This document shows, one piece after another, positions 32,269 to 42,188 of a stretch of DNA of 64,000 bases; position 1 is the first letter of the stretch; every line of letters begins with the position of its first letter. The notes below the pieces were generated by a model. That model was not told the origin of the DNA. It ran no database searches and was given only the letters and a program-made list of their open reading frames with translations. The translations under genes and the position numbers were made by a program. Origin of the DNA: Urbifossiella limnaea (lineage in GTDB: Bacteria; Planctomycetota; Planctomycetia; Gemmatales; Gemmataceae); assembly GCF_007747215.1 (NCBI RefSeq), contig NZ_CP036273.1, positions 4,324,322 to 4,388,321 on the forward strand. Direction: 5' to 3'.

Positions 32269-33795
32269 TCACTTCTTACCCGCCTCGCGGCGGAAGTCCT
32301 GCTCCAGAAAGGTCAGCCCCTCCACGTCGCCGTTCGTGCCCAGGCGAAACCGCACGTCCAGTGTCGTCCGGTCGAACGACACCACTTCATCGCGCGGCTC
32401 CACTGGCACCGCGGTGAACGTGTCGAAGTGGTAGTGGTCGAGCCGCAACGCCAGTCGGCCCCAGCGGAGCATCAGTTTGCCGTCGGCCTCCGCCACCACC
32501 GCAGTGCCGTAGGCGCGGTCTTCGTACCGGCCCGCGTATTTCTCCGGGGCAAGCGACGGCTTTGTGTCCTTCTTCTGTTCTTTGTCGCGCTTCACCCGGG
32601 CGTTAATGACGTTCAGTTCCGCGAGGGCGAAGCCCTCCTTGTGGAACTTCACCCAGTCCTCCAAGGGCAGGCCCAGCGCCCGGTCGAGCACGGACTTCGT
32701 TACGACCTCGGGCAGGGCCGATGGGCGGAGGTTACACGCCACGAACACGCCGAGCTTCTTTTCCGGGATCATCATGCACTGCGCCCGGAAGCCGGTCAGC
32801 GTGCCGCCGTGCGACACGCACTTGTGCCCGCGGTAGTCGTGAACGAACCAGCCGAGGCCGTAGCTGGCGTACGCCGTGCTCTTGGCCGGGAAGAACGGCG
32901 CGAACGCCCCGTCCGTCTTCACCACCATCTGCGGGCTGTGCATCTCCTTCAACTGCCGGGCAGGGATGACGTCCTTGTCGCCGAGCTTCCCGCCGGCGAG
33001 CTGTGCCCGTAGCCAGTTGCCCATGTCGCGGGCGGTCGAGTTGATGCAGCCGGCCCCGCCGGCGTGGTCGATGTCGTCCCAGATGATCGGCGTGATCGAC
33101 CTGTCGAACCCGCGGTAGTGCGGCGTGGCGTGATCGGCCGCGGCCTGCCCGGCCTTCGCCGTCCCGCTCGTGGACGCCATGCCGAGCGGGTCGAACAGTC
33201 GGGCTTTCGCGGCGGCCGCCCAGTCGGAGCCGTTCAGCTTCCCGGCCACGACCCCGGCCGTGGTGAATGGTACGTTCGCGTACTCCCACGTCGAGCGGAA
33301 CGACGTCGACGACTTGGCCCGGCCCCAGCGGCGGATCAGGTCCGACGTGTCGGCGGTATACGCGACCCACAGCATGTCGTGCCGCGGCATCCCGGTGCGG
33401 TGCGAGAGGAGGTCGCGAAACGTGACCTCACGGTCGGCCAGCGGGTCGGAGAGGCGGAACAGGTCGAGGTGGTCGGAGACGCGGTCGTCCCACTTCAGCT
33501 TGCCGGCGTCCACGAGCTGCGCCAGCAGCGCCGCGGTGAACGGCTTCGAGCACGACGCGATCGGGAAGACGGTGTCGGGCGTGACGGCCGCGTCCCCGCC
33601 GAGCCGGCGGACGCCGTAGCCCTTCAGGTGGATCACCTTGTCGTCCTTCACCACCACGACCGCGGCACCGGGTGCCTGGAACTCCTTGAGTGCCGACTCG
33701 ACGACGGCGTCGACGTCCTTGGCCTCGAGCACCGGCTCGGCCGCCGCGGCGCGGACCGGGGCGAGGGCGAGGACGAGCGCGAACAGGCTGCGCAT
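32269..33795 (-). CDS. exported serine hydrolase, class-C beta-lactamase fold
   Basis: 508 residues with a signal peptide (1-20). The three beta-lactamase/transpeptidase motifs are present: Ser81-Cys-Ser-Lys84 (PIASCSKPFT), Tyr172-Ala-Asn174 (WEYANVPFT) and the His-Gly-Gly of CVSHGGTLTGF. The C-terminal 110 residues after KKDTKPSLAPEKYAGRYEDR form a DUF3471-like beta domain. Such proteins are esterases or D-amino-acid/peptide hydrolases more often than antibiotic-resistance enzymes. It is periplasmic. Divergent from a methyltransferase gene. Confidence 0.9.
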   Translation of the reverse strand: MRSLFALVLALAPVRAAAAEPVLEAKDVDAVVESALKEFQAPGAAVVVVKDDKVIHLKGYGVRRLGGDAAVTPDTVFPIASCSKPFTAALLAQLVDAGKLKWDDRVSDHLDLFRLSDPLADREVTFRDLLSHRTGMPRHDMLWVAYTADTSDLIRRWGRAKSSTSFRSTWEYANVPFTTAGVVAGKLNGSDWAAAAKARLFDPLGMASTSGTAKAGQAAADHATPHYRGFDRSITPIIWDDIDHAGGAGCINSTARDMGNWLRAQLAGGKLGDKDVIPARQLKEMHSPQMVVKTDGAFAPFFPAKSTAYASYGLGWFVHDYRGHKCVSHGGTLTGFRAQCMMIPEKKLGVFVACNLRPSALPEVVTKSVLDRALGLPLEDWVKFHKEGFALAELNVINARVKRDKEQKKDTKPSLAPEKYAGRYEDRAYGTAVVAEADGKLMLRWGRLALRLDHYHFDTFTAVPVEPRDEVVSFDRTTLDVRFRLGTNGDVEGLTFLEQDFRREAGKK

Positions 33796-33922
33796 GGCGG
33801 GCTCCGGGTGTGGCGTCTCGCCGCCAGTTTACCGCGGCGTGGGGTGCGACGCGATTCGCACTTCGGGTTGCCGGGGTAGTCGTCAAGCGGGTACGCTCCG
33901 TGGTCACCGGAGGGGGAGCACG

Positions 33923-34678
33923 ATGGCGACGGACTACGCTCAGGAGCGGGCTTTCTTCGACCGGGTGGCGTCGGCCACCACCGTGACGCCGATGAGCCGC
34001 GACGTCCTGGAGAGGTACGCGGCCCCGCGGCACCCGCACCTGTTCGCCAAGGAACTGATGTTCCGCCTGGCCGGCGACCTCCGCGGCAAGCGCGTCCTCG
34101 AAGTCGGCTGCGGCGAGGGCGTGGCGTCCGTGCAGCTCGCGTACTGCGGGGCCGCCGTGGACGCCGTCGACATCTCGCCCGTGTCAATCGACGTGGCCCG
34201 CCGCCGGGCCGACACAAACGCTCAGGACGTGACCTTCCGCGTAGCCGACGTCACGCGCGAGGACTTGGCCGATCCCGGCACCTATGACGTGGTGTGGTGC
34301 GACCTTATCCTCCACCACTTAACCGATTCACTCGGCGCGGTCATGGACGGCGTGTGGCGCTGGCTCAGGCCCGGCGGCGTCTTCATCGCCCGCGAACCCG
34401 TCGCATACGCCGGCTGGCTGAAAGCACTGCGCGGGCTGGTGCCCGTGGCGGTGGACGCGACCGACGACGAGCAGCCACTCCGCGACGCGGAGTTCGATGT
34501 GATCCGGCAGCGCTTTCCGGATCTGAAGCGGCGTTACTTCCGCATCCTGGCGCGAGCCGACCGCATGGGTGCGGGCCTACCGCTGCTGCGCGGATTAGCC
34601 CGTATGGACAACGCTCTGCTCACGCTACCCGGCACACAAGGGCTCGCCGGTAATGTTGTGGTGTGGGGCACCAAATGA
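33923..34678 (+). CDS. class-I SAM-dependent methyltransferase
   Basis: 251 residues from ATG 33923, preceded by GGAGGGGGAG. Motif I is RVLEVGCGEGVASVQLA, the acidic end of strand 2 is AVDAVDISP, motif II/post-I is FRVADVTRED, and the core ends with YDVVWCDLILHHL. It looks like a small-molecule methyltransferase; the substrate is not deducible. A longer open frame upstream has no support. It ends 48 bases from the convergent metalloprotease stop, with a hairpin between. Confidence 0.88.
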   Translation: MATDYAQERAFFDRVASATTVTPMSRDVLERYAAPRHPHLFAKELMFRLAGDLRGKRVLEVGCGEGVASVQLAYCGAAVDAVDISPVSIDVARRRADTNAQDVTFRVADVTREDLADPGTYDVVWCDLILHHLTDSLGAVMDGVWRWLRPGGVFIAREPVAYAGWLKALRGLVPVAVDATDDEQPLRDAEFDVIRQRFPDLKRRYFRILARADRMGAGLPLLRGLARMDNALLTLPGTQGLAGNVVVWGTK

Positions 34679-34681
34679 CGA

Positions 34682-34709
34682 AAGCCCGGGGACGGCTGTC
34701 CCCGGGCTT
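34682..34709. terminator. bidirectional hairpin terminator
   Basis: A 12-base perfect stem (AAGCCCGGGGAC and its complement) with the tetraloop GGCT, between the stops of the convergent methyltransferase and metalloprotease genes. AAAG and CTTC flank it. It can serve both. Confidence 0.8.
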
Positions 34710-34726
34710 CGCCCGTGGTCACGCGC

Positions 34727-37231
34727 TTACTGTTTGCCCTTCAGGATGTCGCGGACCTCGGCCAGCGCGTCCTCAAGGTGGGCGGCCGTCGAGGCGTCCT
34801 TCGCTTTTGGCGCGGCCGCGGCCAGCTGCGTCTCCAGCCGCCGGAGAGCGACCCGACCCACAGCCCGCAACTCGCTCGCCCGGGGCGCAGTGTCGCCGAT
34901 CAGCGGCAACTTCGGGGCCGGTCCCGTCGTCGCTGGGCCGGCAGCCGGGGCGTCCACGAACTCCTTCTTCAGCACTTCGATGTACCCCCGCTGCAGCTGC
35001 CGTCGGAGCGGGTCGATCTTCGGGTCGGCCGCCTTCAGCTCGCTGAAGATGCCGTCCTGCAACTCGTTCACCAGCCGGCTCGCGGTGTACGCCTTGTCCC
35101 CGTCCTGGAGTTCGGCGTCGAACAGCCGGGCCAAGCGGGTCGAGGCCAGCAGCGATCCCAGCAGCGCCCGCTGCTGGGAGGCCACGTCCGAGGCCACGCC
35201 CGTGTAGCGGAACTGGTTCACCACCTTCGGGTCGATGATCTTCGTCGGCGTGGTGAAGGCGTTGTCGAGCAGGAATTTCACCGCCGCGGCCTGCTTGTCG
35301 GCCGGGACGCGGACGAACGTGATGTCGCCGCGGCCGGCCAGCGTGCGGTTCTCGACCACGCCGCCGACCTGCTTGGCGACGGCGCTCAGCCACCGGCTGC
35401 GGTGCCCGAGCACTTCCTTGTACGTATCCTCCAGTAGCTTGTAGTCCTCGCCCTTCGTGGTGGTCGCCTTCACGAGGTGGTCCATCACCCGGTCGAGGTT
35501 CTTCAGCCCCATCGCCGTGGCCCCGATCGGGTCGCTGCCGATGTTCTCGGTCAGCACCGTGGGGTCCACCTGGCTCGGGCCGTCTTCGCCGCCAAAGCGG
35601 AGGAACGGGTCTTCGATCTGCTTCGCGGCCCACTCGTCGAGCTTGGCCCGCTCGGCCTCGGGCGACGACGCCTCGGGGATCGGCCGGTAGCCCCAGTTGA
35701 TGGCGAAGAAGTCGTACGGCGCCATCACCGGGATCAGCGACTTGACGCCGTCCTCGGGCTGGGCCACGTAGTTGTAGCGGCCGTAGGACATGATCGACGC
35801 CACGCTGCCGTTCTTCGCGGTGAACGCCGGGTCGCGCAGCTGCGCGATGCTGTACGCCTGGCTCGCCCGGTGGTTGTGCCGCAGCCCGAGCGTGTGCCCG
35901 ACCTCGTGCGCGGCGACGTACCGGATCAGCTCGCCGGTCAGGTCTTGCGGCAGCGGCAGCTGGCGGGCCTTCGCGTCCACCCCGCTGCACTGCACGAAGT
36001 ACCACATCTGCGTGAGCTTGGCGATGTCGTGCCAGAAGACGATGTGCGACGAGATGATCTCGCCGCTCCGCGGGTCGTGGACGTGCGGCCCCATCGCGTT
36101 GGCGACCGGCTCAGCCACCCACCGGATGACGGAGTGCCGGGCGTCCTCGGGGTCCCAGTTCGGGTCCTCGGCCGGGGTCGGGGCGTCCTTGCAGACGATG
36201 GCATTCTTGAACCCGGCCTTCTCGAACACCGGCTTCCAGTCCTCGACGCCCTTCTTCAGGTACGGCCGCCACTGCTCCGGCACTTCTCGGCTGAGGTAAA
36301 ACGTGATCGGCTTGACCGGCTCGCTGACCTCGGCCGCGGGGTCCTTCTTCTCCAGCCGGTAGCGGGTGATGAACTCGCGGCCTTCGGCCCACCCGCGCGG
36401 GTGCGAGTAGTCGGTGAACGACTCGGTGAAGTAGCCGACGCGCGGGTCGAAGTAGCGCCCCATCATCGGCGTCTCCGGCAGCATCACGAGGCTCTGGTGG
36501 ACGAGCGCCGTGGTGCTCTTGCCGCCACCGCCACCGCCCAGCGGGCTGCCGAGCCCACCGCCACCGCCGCCGCGGAACGTCAGCAGCGACCGGGCCTCGA
36601 TATTCATCGGGAACGCCTTCACGTCACTGATGTACGACCGGAGTTCGTCGATCCCGCTGCCGCCGCCGCCGGCACGCGACAGCGAAAGGTCAGCCAGGCC
36701 GCTGAGGAAGAGGTTCGTGACCGTGATGACGGCCGACCGGTCCTTCCCCTCGGCCTCGACGTTGAACATGGCGATGATGCTGTCGGTGCTGCTGGCCTCG
36801 ACGGCGGCCTGGACGGCCTTGCCGGTGGCCCGCTTTTTAAAGCCGACCTTCCAGAGGTAGACCTTGTTGCCGCGGCGCTCCCACTTCAGCACCTCGTCGC
36901 CGAGGCCGGCGCCGCCCCAGCTGCTGCCGCCCGGACCTTTGGCCACCTCGGCCTGCCAGAGCATCAGCTTGCCGAAGGCGTCCTGTGGGATCTCAAACAT
37001 CACCTTCTCGCCGATCTGGTGGACGGCGAAAACGCCCGCCTGCGTCTTCGTTTCCTTGGTGACGACCTCGTCGTACTTCTTGAGGTCGCCGGACTTGGGC
37101 GGGGTGAACGGCGTCTTGCCCTTCGGCGGCCCGTCGGTGGGGGGGCCACCCTTTTTCTCTTGCGAGTAAGCCGCCGGGAGCAATGCCGTCATCGCCGCCA
37201 CGACCGCCGCGAACAGGAGCCGCGCAGTCAT
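34727..37231 (-). CDS. exported zinc-dependent metalloprotease (metzincin type, DUF5117/DUF4953-like)
   Basis: 834 residues from ATG 37231 with a signal peptide (ending AAYSQ). The zinc motif AAHEVGHTLGLRHNH, with three His of HExxHxxGxxH, and the Met-turn SIMSYGRYNY are clear in the centre (about residues 460-525). The N-terminal part holds a propeptide-like region and a Gly/Ser-rich loop (GGGGGGLGSPLGGGGGG), and WGYRPIPEASSP follows the Met-turn. The C-terminal 250 residues are helical. This is the secreted DUF5117-DUF4953 type common in Bacteroidetes and planctomycetes. No partner gene. Confidence 0.9.
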   Translation of the reverse strand: MTARLLFAAVVAAMTALLPAAYSQEKKGGPPTDGPPKGKTPFTPPKSGDLKKYDEVVTKETKTQAGVFAVHQIGEKVMFEIPQDAFGKLMLWQAEVAKGPGGSSWGGAGLGDEVLKWERRGNKVYLWKVGFKKRATGKAVQAAVEASSTDSIIAMFNVEAEGKDRSAVITVTNLFLSGLADLSLSRAGGGGSGIDELRSYISDVKAFPMNIEARSLLTFRGGGGGGLGSPLGGGGGGKSTTALVHQSLVMLPETPMMGRYFDPRVGYFTESFTDYSHPRGWAEGREFITRYRLEKKDPAAEVSEPVKPITFYLSREVPEQWRPYLKKGVEDWKPVFEKAGFKNAIVCKDAPTPAEDPNWDPEDARHSVIRWVAEPVANAMGPHVHDPRSGEIISSHIVFWHDIAKLTQMWYFVQCSGVDAKARQLPLPQDLTGELIRYVAAHEVGHTLGLRHNHRASQAYSIAQLRDPAFTAKNGSVASIMSYGRYNYVAQPEDGVKSLIPVMAPYDFFAINWGYRPIPEASSPEAERAKLDEWAAKQIEDPFLRFGGEDGPSQVDPTVLTENIGSDPIGATAMGLKNLDRVMDHLVKATTTKGEDYKLLEDTYKEVLGHRSRWLSAVAKQVGGVVENRTLAGRGDITFVRVPADKQAAAVKFLLDNAFTTPTKIIDPKVVNQFRYTGVASDVASQQRALLGSLLASTRLARLFDAELQDGDKAYTASRLVNELQDGIFSELKAADPKIDPLRRQLQRGYIEVLKKEFVDAPAAGPATTGPAPKLPLIGDTAPRASELRAVGRVALRRLETQLAAAAPKAKDASTAAHLEDALAEVRDILKGKQ

Positions 37232-37362
37232 ACCGCCTCGTAGGGGTAGAGAAGGATTGAGGGCTGGGGAGACTGGGGACATTGTAGCGGCTGAGAGAAG
37301 CGGTACCACTTACGAACACGCGGAGCGGTGCGCCGACTGCCGTTACGACCGGCGTAACCCGC

Positions 37363-37974
37363 TCATCCGCCCCGCACTACCTCTATCATCGCGGCCCGGA
37401 CCGCCTCGGCGCCCTCGGAGCGAAGTCGATCGAGCCACGGCCAGTCGGCGAAGCCGTCGAGCAGAACGCGACGCCGGGCCGGGTCGCTGACCGTCACAAA
37501 CACCTGGCCACGGACCTCGTTGAGGAGTTCAACCCACGCCTCAAAAGTGGCGTCGAACTGATCGGCGAGTTGGTCGCGGACGCGCCGGGCGAGTGCGGGT
37601 GAGGCGCCGCCGGTGGCGACGGCGAGCGTCAGCCGACCGGCCGCGTGGACGGCGGGGAGCGTGAAGTCGCCGTCGGTCGGGTTTGTGGCGGAGTTCACCC
37701 AGATGCCGCGGGTTCGACCGTCGGCGACGACCCGGGCGTTGACCTCGGGAGTTGCGCAGGCGAACACCAGCGCCGCACCGCTGAGCTGGTGCGGAGCATA
37801 ATTCTCACACCGTATTGCGAGGCCGGGTACTCCCGTGACCGAGCTGACGGCGGGATCCACGACGACGACGTGCGCCCCCGCCGCCGCCGCGGTCGCCGCC
37901 TTACGCCGGCCAACGGCCCCGTATCCGACGACGACCACCGTCCGGCCAGCCAGGTCAAGCGTCACCGGGAACAT
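37363..37974 (-). CDS. siroheme synthase N-terminal-type precorrin-2 dehydrogenase
   Basis: 203 residues from ATG 37974, which has GGAGG at the right distance (a GTG at 37986 is an alternative). It is a Met8/CysG-N-type enzyme that oxidises precorrin-2 to sirohydrochlorin with NAD and may insert iron, for siroheme of nitrite and sulfite reductases. Motifs: VVVVGYGAVGRRKA (NAD site), FACATPEVNARVV, IWVNSATNPTDGDFTLPAV and ATGGASPALARRVRDQL, the helix near the chelatase active site. No methyltransferase (cobA) is fused or adjacent. Divergent from the WD40 gene, 44 bases apart. Confidence 0.9.
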   Translation of the reverse strand: MFPVTLDLAGRTVVVVGYGAVGRRKAATAAAAGAHVVVVDPAVSSVTGVPGLAIRCENYAPHQLSGAALVFACATPEVNARVVADGRTRGIWVNSATNPTDGDFTLPAVHAAGRLTLAVATGGASPALARRVRDQLADQFDATFEAWVELLNEVRGQVFVTVSDPARRRVLLDGFADWPWLDRLRSEGAEAVRAAMIEVVRGG

Positions 37975-38018
37975 GGTGCCCTCCACGCATATCCTAGCCG
38001 GTGAACGGGAGGACCGCC

Positions 38019-39194
38019 GTGCGTCGCGTTAGCCTGATGCTCGTCCCCGCGATGCTCGTCTGCGGCATCGTCGCGGCGACCCTGTGGCAGCTCTTCCAGG
38101 TACCCGTCACCGGACCGGCCGCCCCGGAGGTGGCTGTCTGGAAAGAACGACTCGACGAGGTGCCAGTCGAGATCGAGCACCGGCCTGGGAGCGAGCCGTT
38201 CCAGGCGTCGCACGGGGCGGACGGGCTTACCGTGCGTCGCGGCAGCGACCGGTTCGAGTTACGCCACCGAATACCGTTCGTGAACGGCACCGCCTTCCCG
38301 TCGCCCACGGACGGCCAGACCGTGCGCTGGAACCTCGACGGCCCGCTTCTGATCGGCGGCCGGCCGGTCGCGCAACACCGTTTCCAGCCACAGCCGCTCG
38401 ACGCCACGCCCATGGAGTTGATGTGGGACATCAAGAATCCCTCGGACGCGCCGCGCGACTCGCTCTCGGCCGTCTGGTCGCGGGCCGGCCGCGTCCTGGT
38501 GACGGCCCACGGCGACGGCGTGATCCGCGTGTGGGACGTGGACAAGGGTACGGTCCGTACCGCAATCGAGCCGCCGGCGCCGACCGACGGCCGCAAGCGC
38601 TGGGGGTTCAAGGCGGCAGTGTCGCCGGACGGCAAGACTGTCGCCGCGGCTAACGTGCAGGCGGCGGCGGTGACGCTTTGGGAGGCCGACACGGGGAAGC
38701 TGCTCGCCACGCTTACCGAGCCGGGCGGAAAGGTGACAGGCCTACGGTTCATGAGCGACCGGACGCTCAGCGAGGATCGCGAGGGCAAGAGGTATTTCCG
38801 CGACCTGACGGGCGACCGGGCGATGGTGCAGGAGATCGGCTCGGCCGAGCCGTGGGTGACGGCCGAGACTGTGGACGGCCGTCTACAGGCCATGTCCGAT
38901 AGCAAGTCGCTGACGCTCAGTGATGTGACTGGAGGGATGCATCACTTGCTGTGGCGGCCGCGGCCGGCGCCGGCGACCGCCTTGGTCTTCTTCGCCGACG
39001 GAAAGACGCTCGCCGTCGGCGCCGCGGACGGCCTGCGACTTTACGACACGGAGACGCGCCGCGAGCGCGGCTGGATTCAGACGCTCAGCATCCGATCGCT
39101 CGCCGTCTCCGCCGACGGGGCGTTCCTGGCGGCGGCAATGGAGCACGGGCCGGCGGTGCTGCTGTGGCGGACCGCAGACCTGCAACCGCGATGA
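38019..39194 (+). CDS. membrane-anchored WD40-repeat protein
   Basis: 391 residues from GTG 38019, which has GGGAGG seven bases before it; GTG 38001 is upstream in frame. A signal anchor (residues 5-25, LMLVPAMLVCGIVAATLWQL) is followed by WD40-like repeats: SAVWSRAGRVLVTAHGDGVI with RVWDVDKG, AAVSPDGKTVAAANVQAAAV with TLWEADTG, ALVFFADGKTLAVGAADGLR with LYDTETR, and SLAVSADGAFLAAAMEHGPA with VLLWRTAD. It should form a beta-propeller at the membrane or in the periplasm. Ligand unknown. Confidence 0.8.
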   Translation: MRRVSLMLVPAMLVCGIVAATLWQLFQVPVTGPAAPEVAVWKERLDEVPVEIEHRPGSEPFQASHGADGLTVRRGSDRFELRHRIPFVNGTAFPSPTDGQTVRWNLDGPLLIGGRPVAQHRFQPQPLDATPMELMWDIKNPSDAPRDSLSAVWSRAGRVLVTAHGDGVIRVWDVDKGTVRTAIEPPAPTDGRKRWGFKAAVSPDGKTVAAANVQAAAVTLWEADTGKLLATLTEPGGKVTGLRFMSDRTLSEDREGKRYFRDLTGDRAMVQEIGSAEPWVTAETVDGRLQAMSDSKSLTLSDVTGGMHHLLWRPRPAPATALVFFADGKTLAVGAADGLRLYDTETRRERGWIQTLSIRSLAVSADGAFLAAAMEHGPAVLLWRTADLQPR

Positions 39195-39209
39195 TTCTCA
39201 TCCGGATTT

Positions 39210-39246
39210 TTGTTTCCGCGGAGCGTGGGCCGGGTCGCGGAAACAA
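39210..39246. terminator. bidirectional hairpin between convergent genes
   Basis: Stem TTGTTTCCGCG (39210-39220) and complement (39236-39246) with a 15-base loop, preceded by GGATTTT. It separates the WD40 gene (+) and the oxidoreductase gene (-), whose stops are 122 bases apart. Confidence 0.7.
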
Positions 39247-39316
39247 GTGCATCCGCGAGAGCAACCGCCCGACTCGTAGCAACTCTCGACGGGAATAAGC
39301 CTTGCGGCAGCCCGCA

Positions 39317-40852
39317 TCATCCCGCAGGATCGCGGCCGTTCTTCCACGACCCGGCCAGCTTCTGATCGGCAGGCGGGAACAGTGTGCGGCCGGAGTCTGA
39401 ACCGGACCATCCGGCGATCGTCCCCGGCGGCGTCCGACCCGCGCTGCGCTTGACCCAGCGCTCGGCCCAGTCGCCGCTCGCTGCCGCCACCTCCCGGCGC
39501 TCACGGTCCCAGTACACGGGCGCGTTACCGGCCCAGACGCTTGCCTCGGCCATCGCGCACACCGTCGCCCCGACCGCGGCCAGGTCCGGCGGGCAGAACG
39601 TCGATTGCCGTCGCGCACCCACGCACTCCAGGAAATTCTCCCACAGCGCTTCCGTCTCGTTCCGCGGCGGCTCGACCGTCACCACACTCGTCGGCTCCGG
39701 CGACCGCGGAGAGCGGGCCGGGTAGCTGGCGCCGCGGTGCGGGTCGTCACGGAACAACTGGAAACCGCCGCGGACGAACCGCAGCGCCCCGAGCCGGCCG
39801 CGAACGAGCTCGTCCGTCGGGAAACCGCTCACGGTCGCGGCCGTCGCCACGAGTTGCAGGCCCTCGTCGTAGTCGGCGACGACCGTCGCCACGTCCGGGA
39901 CGCTGCGGCCGTCGGCTTCGAGCACGATGCCGCCGCCGGCGGTCACGCGTGCCGGCTCGCGCACGCCGAGCGCCGCGACCATGTGCGTAACGGGATGGCA
40001 CAGTAAGTCGGAGAGCGGGCCGCCGCTCAGCTCGCGAACGCAGCGCCACTGCGCGAACGCGGCGCGGTCGAACGGCAGTTCCTTCGGCGACGGGCCGAGC
40101 GGCTTCCCGGCGAACTCCACGCGGTGCCCGAGAAACCGGTCCCAGTCGACCGTCCGCGGCGTCATCTCGCGCGCCAGGCGGTAGTAGCGCCACTGGCCGC
40201 GGGCGTCGTTGCGGAAGGCACCGGTCTGGGCGTGGCCGACGTGGCCGAGGGTGCCGGTACGGATCGCGTCGAAGGCCCGGACCCACACCGCGTCGGCCAT
40301 CCCCTGAACGCCGACGGTGACGACGCGGCCGGTGTGCCGCCAGGCGTCCACGACTGCCACGGCTTCCTCGGCGCGGCGCACGAACGGCGCTTCGACCAGC
40401 ACGTCCTTGCCGGCGCGGACGGCGTCGACGGTCATCTTGCCGTGCCAGTGGTCGGGCGTGGCGATCACCACCACATCGACATCGGCGCGGTCCAGGACGC
40501 GGCGGTAATCCTTGGTGACGCGGCCGGCGTCGGCGGGGTCGAGGCCGAACTTGCGGGCTGAGGGGTAAAGCCCTTGCGAGTACTTGCGGCGCGTCGTCTT
40601 GCCGCCGAAGACCACGTCGTACTCGTCGTCGAGGCCGTCCCACACGTCGCACACGGCGACGGGGACGACGCCCTTCCCTTCGCGCGCGAAGCGGGCCACG
40701 AGGTCGATGTGGGCCTGGGCGCGGCCGCCGCACCCGACGAAGCCGACGCGCAGCCGGTCGTTGCTACCGGCGACGGCGGCGTAGCTGCTCGCGGGGAGCG
40801 ACAGGGTGGCGGCAGTGCCGAGGAACTTGCGACGGTCGAGCGGGGGTGCCAT
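39317..40852 (-). CDS. Gfo/Idh/MocA-family oxidoreductase, exported (Tat)
   Basis: 511 residues. The N-terminus LDRRKFLGTAATLSLPASSYA is a twin-arginine signal, typical of planctomycete members. The NAD(P) fold starts LRVGFVGCGGRAQAHID; VVIATPDHWHGKMTVDAVRAG follows and the cofactor loop reads VLVEAPFVRRAEEA, where Ala replaces the Lys of the usual EKP motif. The substrate domain holds DWDRFLGHR and LSGGPLSDLLCHPVTHMVAAL, with the expected Asp and His. Exported Gfo/Idh proteins probably act on glycans with a tightly bound cofactor. The missing EKP Lys lowers confidence that it is a standard dehydrogenase. Confidence 0.88.
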   Translation of the reverse strand: MAPPLDRRKFLGTAATLSLPASSYAAVAGSNDRLRVGFVGCGGRAQAHIDLVARFAREGKGVVPVAVCDVWDGLDDEYDVVFGGKTTRRKYSQGLYPSARKFGLDPADAGRVTKDYRRVLDRADVDVVVIATPDHWHGKMTVDAVRAGKDVLVEAPFVRRAEEAVAVVDAWRHTGRVVTVGVQGMADAVWVRAFDAIRTGTLGHVGHAQTGAFRNDARGQWRYYRLAREMTPRTVDWDRFLGHRVEFAGKPLGPSPKELPFDRAAFAQWRCVRELSGGPLSDLLCHPVTHMVAALGVREPARVTAGGGIVLEADGRSVPDVATVVADYDEGLQLVATAATVSGFPTDELVRGRLGALRFVRGGFQLFRDDPHRGASYPARSPRSPEPTSVVTVEPPRNETEALWENFLECVGARRQSTFCPPDLAAVGATVCAMAEASVWAGNAPVYWDRERREVAAASGDWAERWVKRSAGRTPPGTIAGWSGSDSGRTLFPPADQKLAGSWKNGRDPAG

Positions 40853-41042
40853 GCGGTCAGGTACTCGAGTTCGGTTGCCGCTCGCAGCTTCACGCCGGGC
40901 GGCGCAACCTGTTGGCCTACCGGTTCTGACAACGCACGCCCCGGAGTAGTTCCCATCTTACTCGAACCGACGGCTCGCCGCCGTGCGCCAAACCACTAAG
41001 ATTGGTCTGGTTTGCGCCCCGCACCCCGAACCCCACCCGGAA

Positions 41043-42149
<1,107 letters not shown>

Positions 42150-42188
42150 GCCGGTTTCGCCGCCCGCGGTGTCGCGAGCGGCGTTCAG

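Noticed and set aside
32269-33795. Antibiotic beta-lactamase
   Set aside because: The fold and motifs are class-C-like, but the DUF3471-type C-terminus and exported planctomycete context point to an esterase or peptidase.
35477-37243. A 588-codon plus-strand frame opposite the metalloprotease
   Set aside because: Antisense shadow; the minus strand has the HExxH motif and signal peptide.
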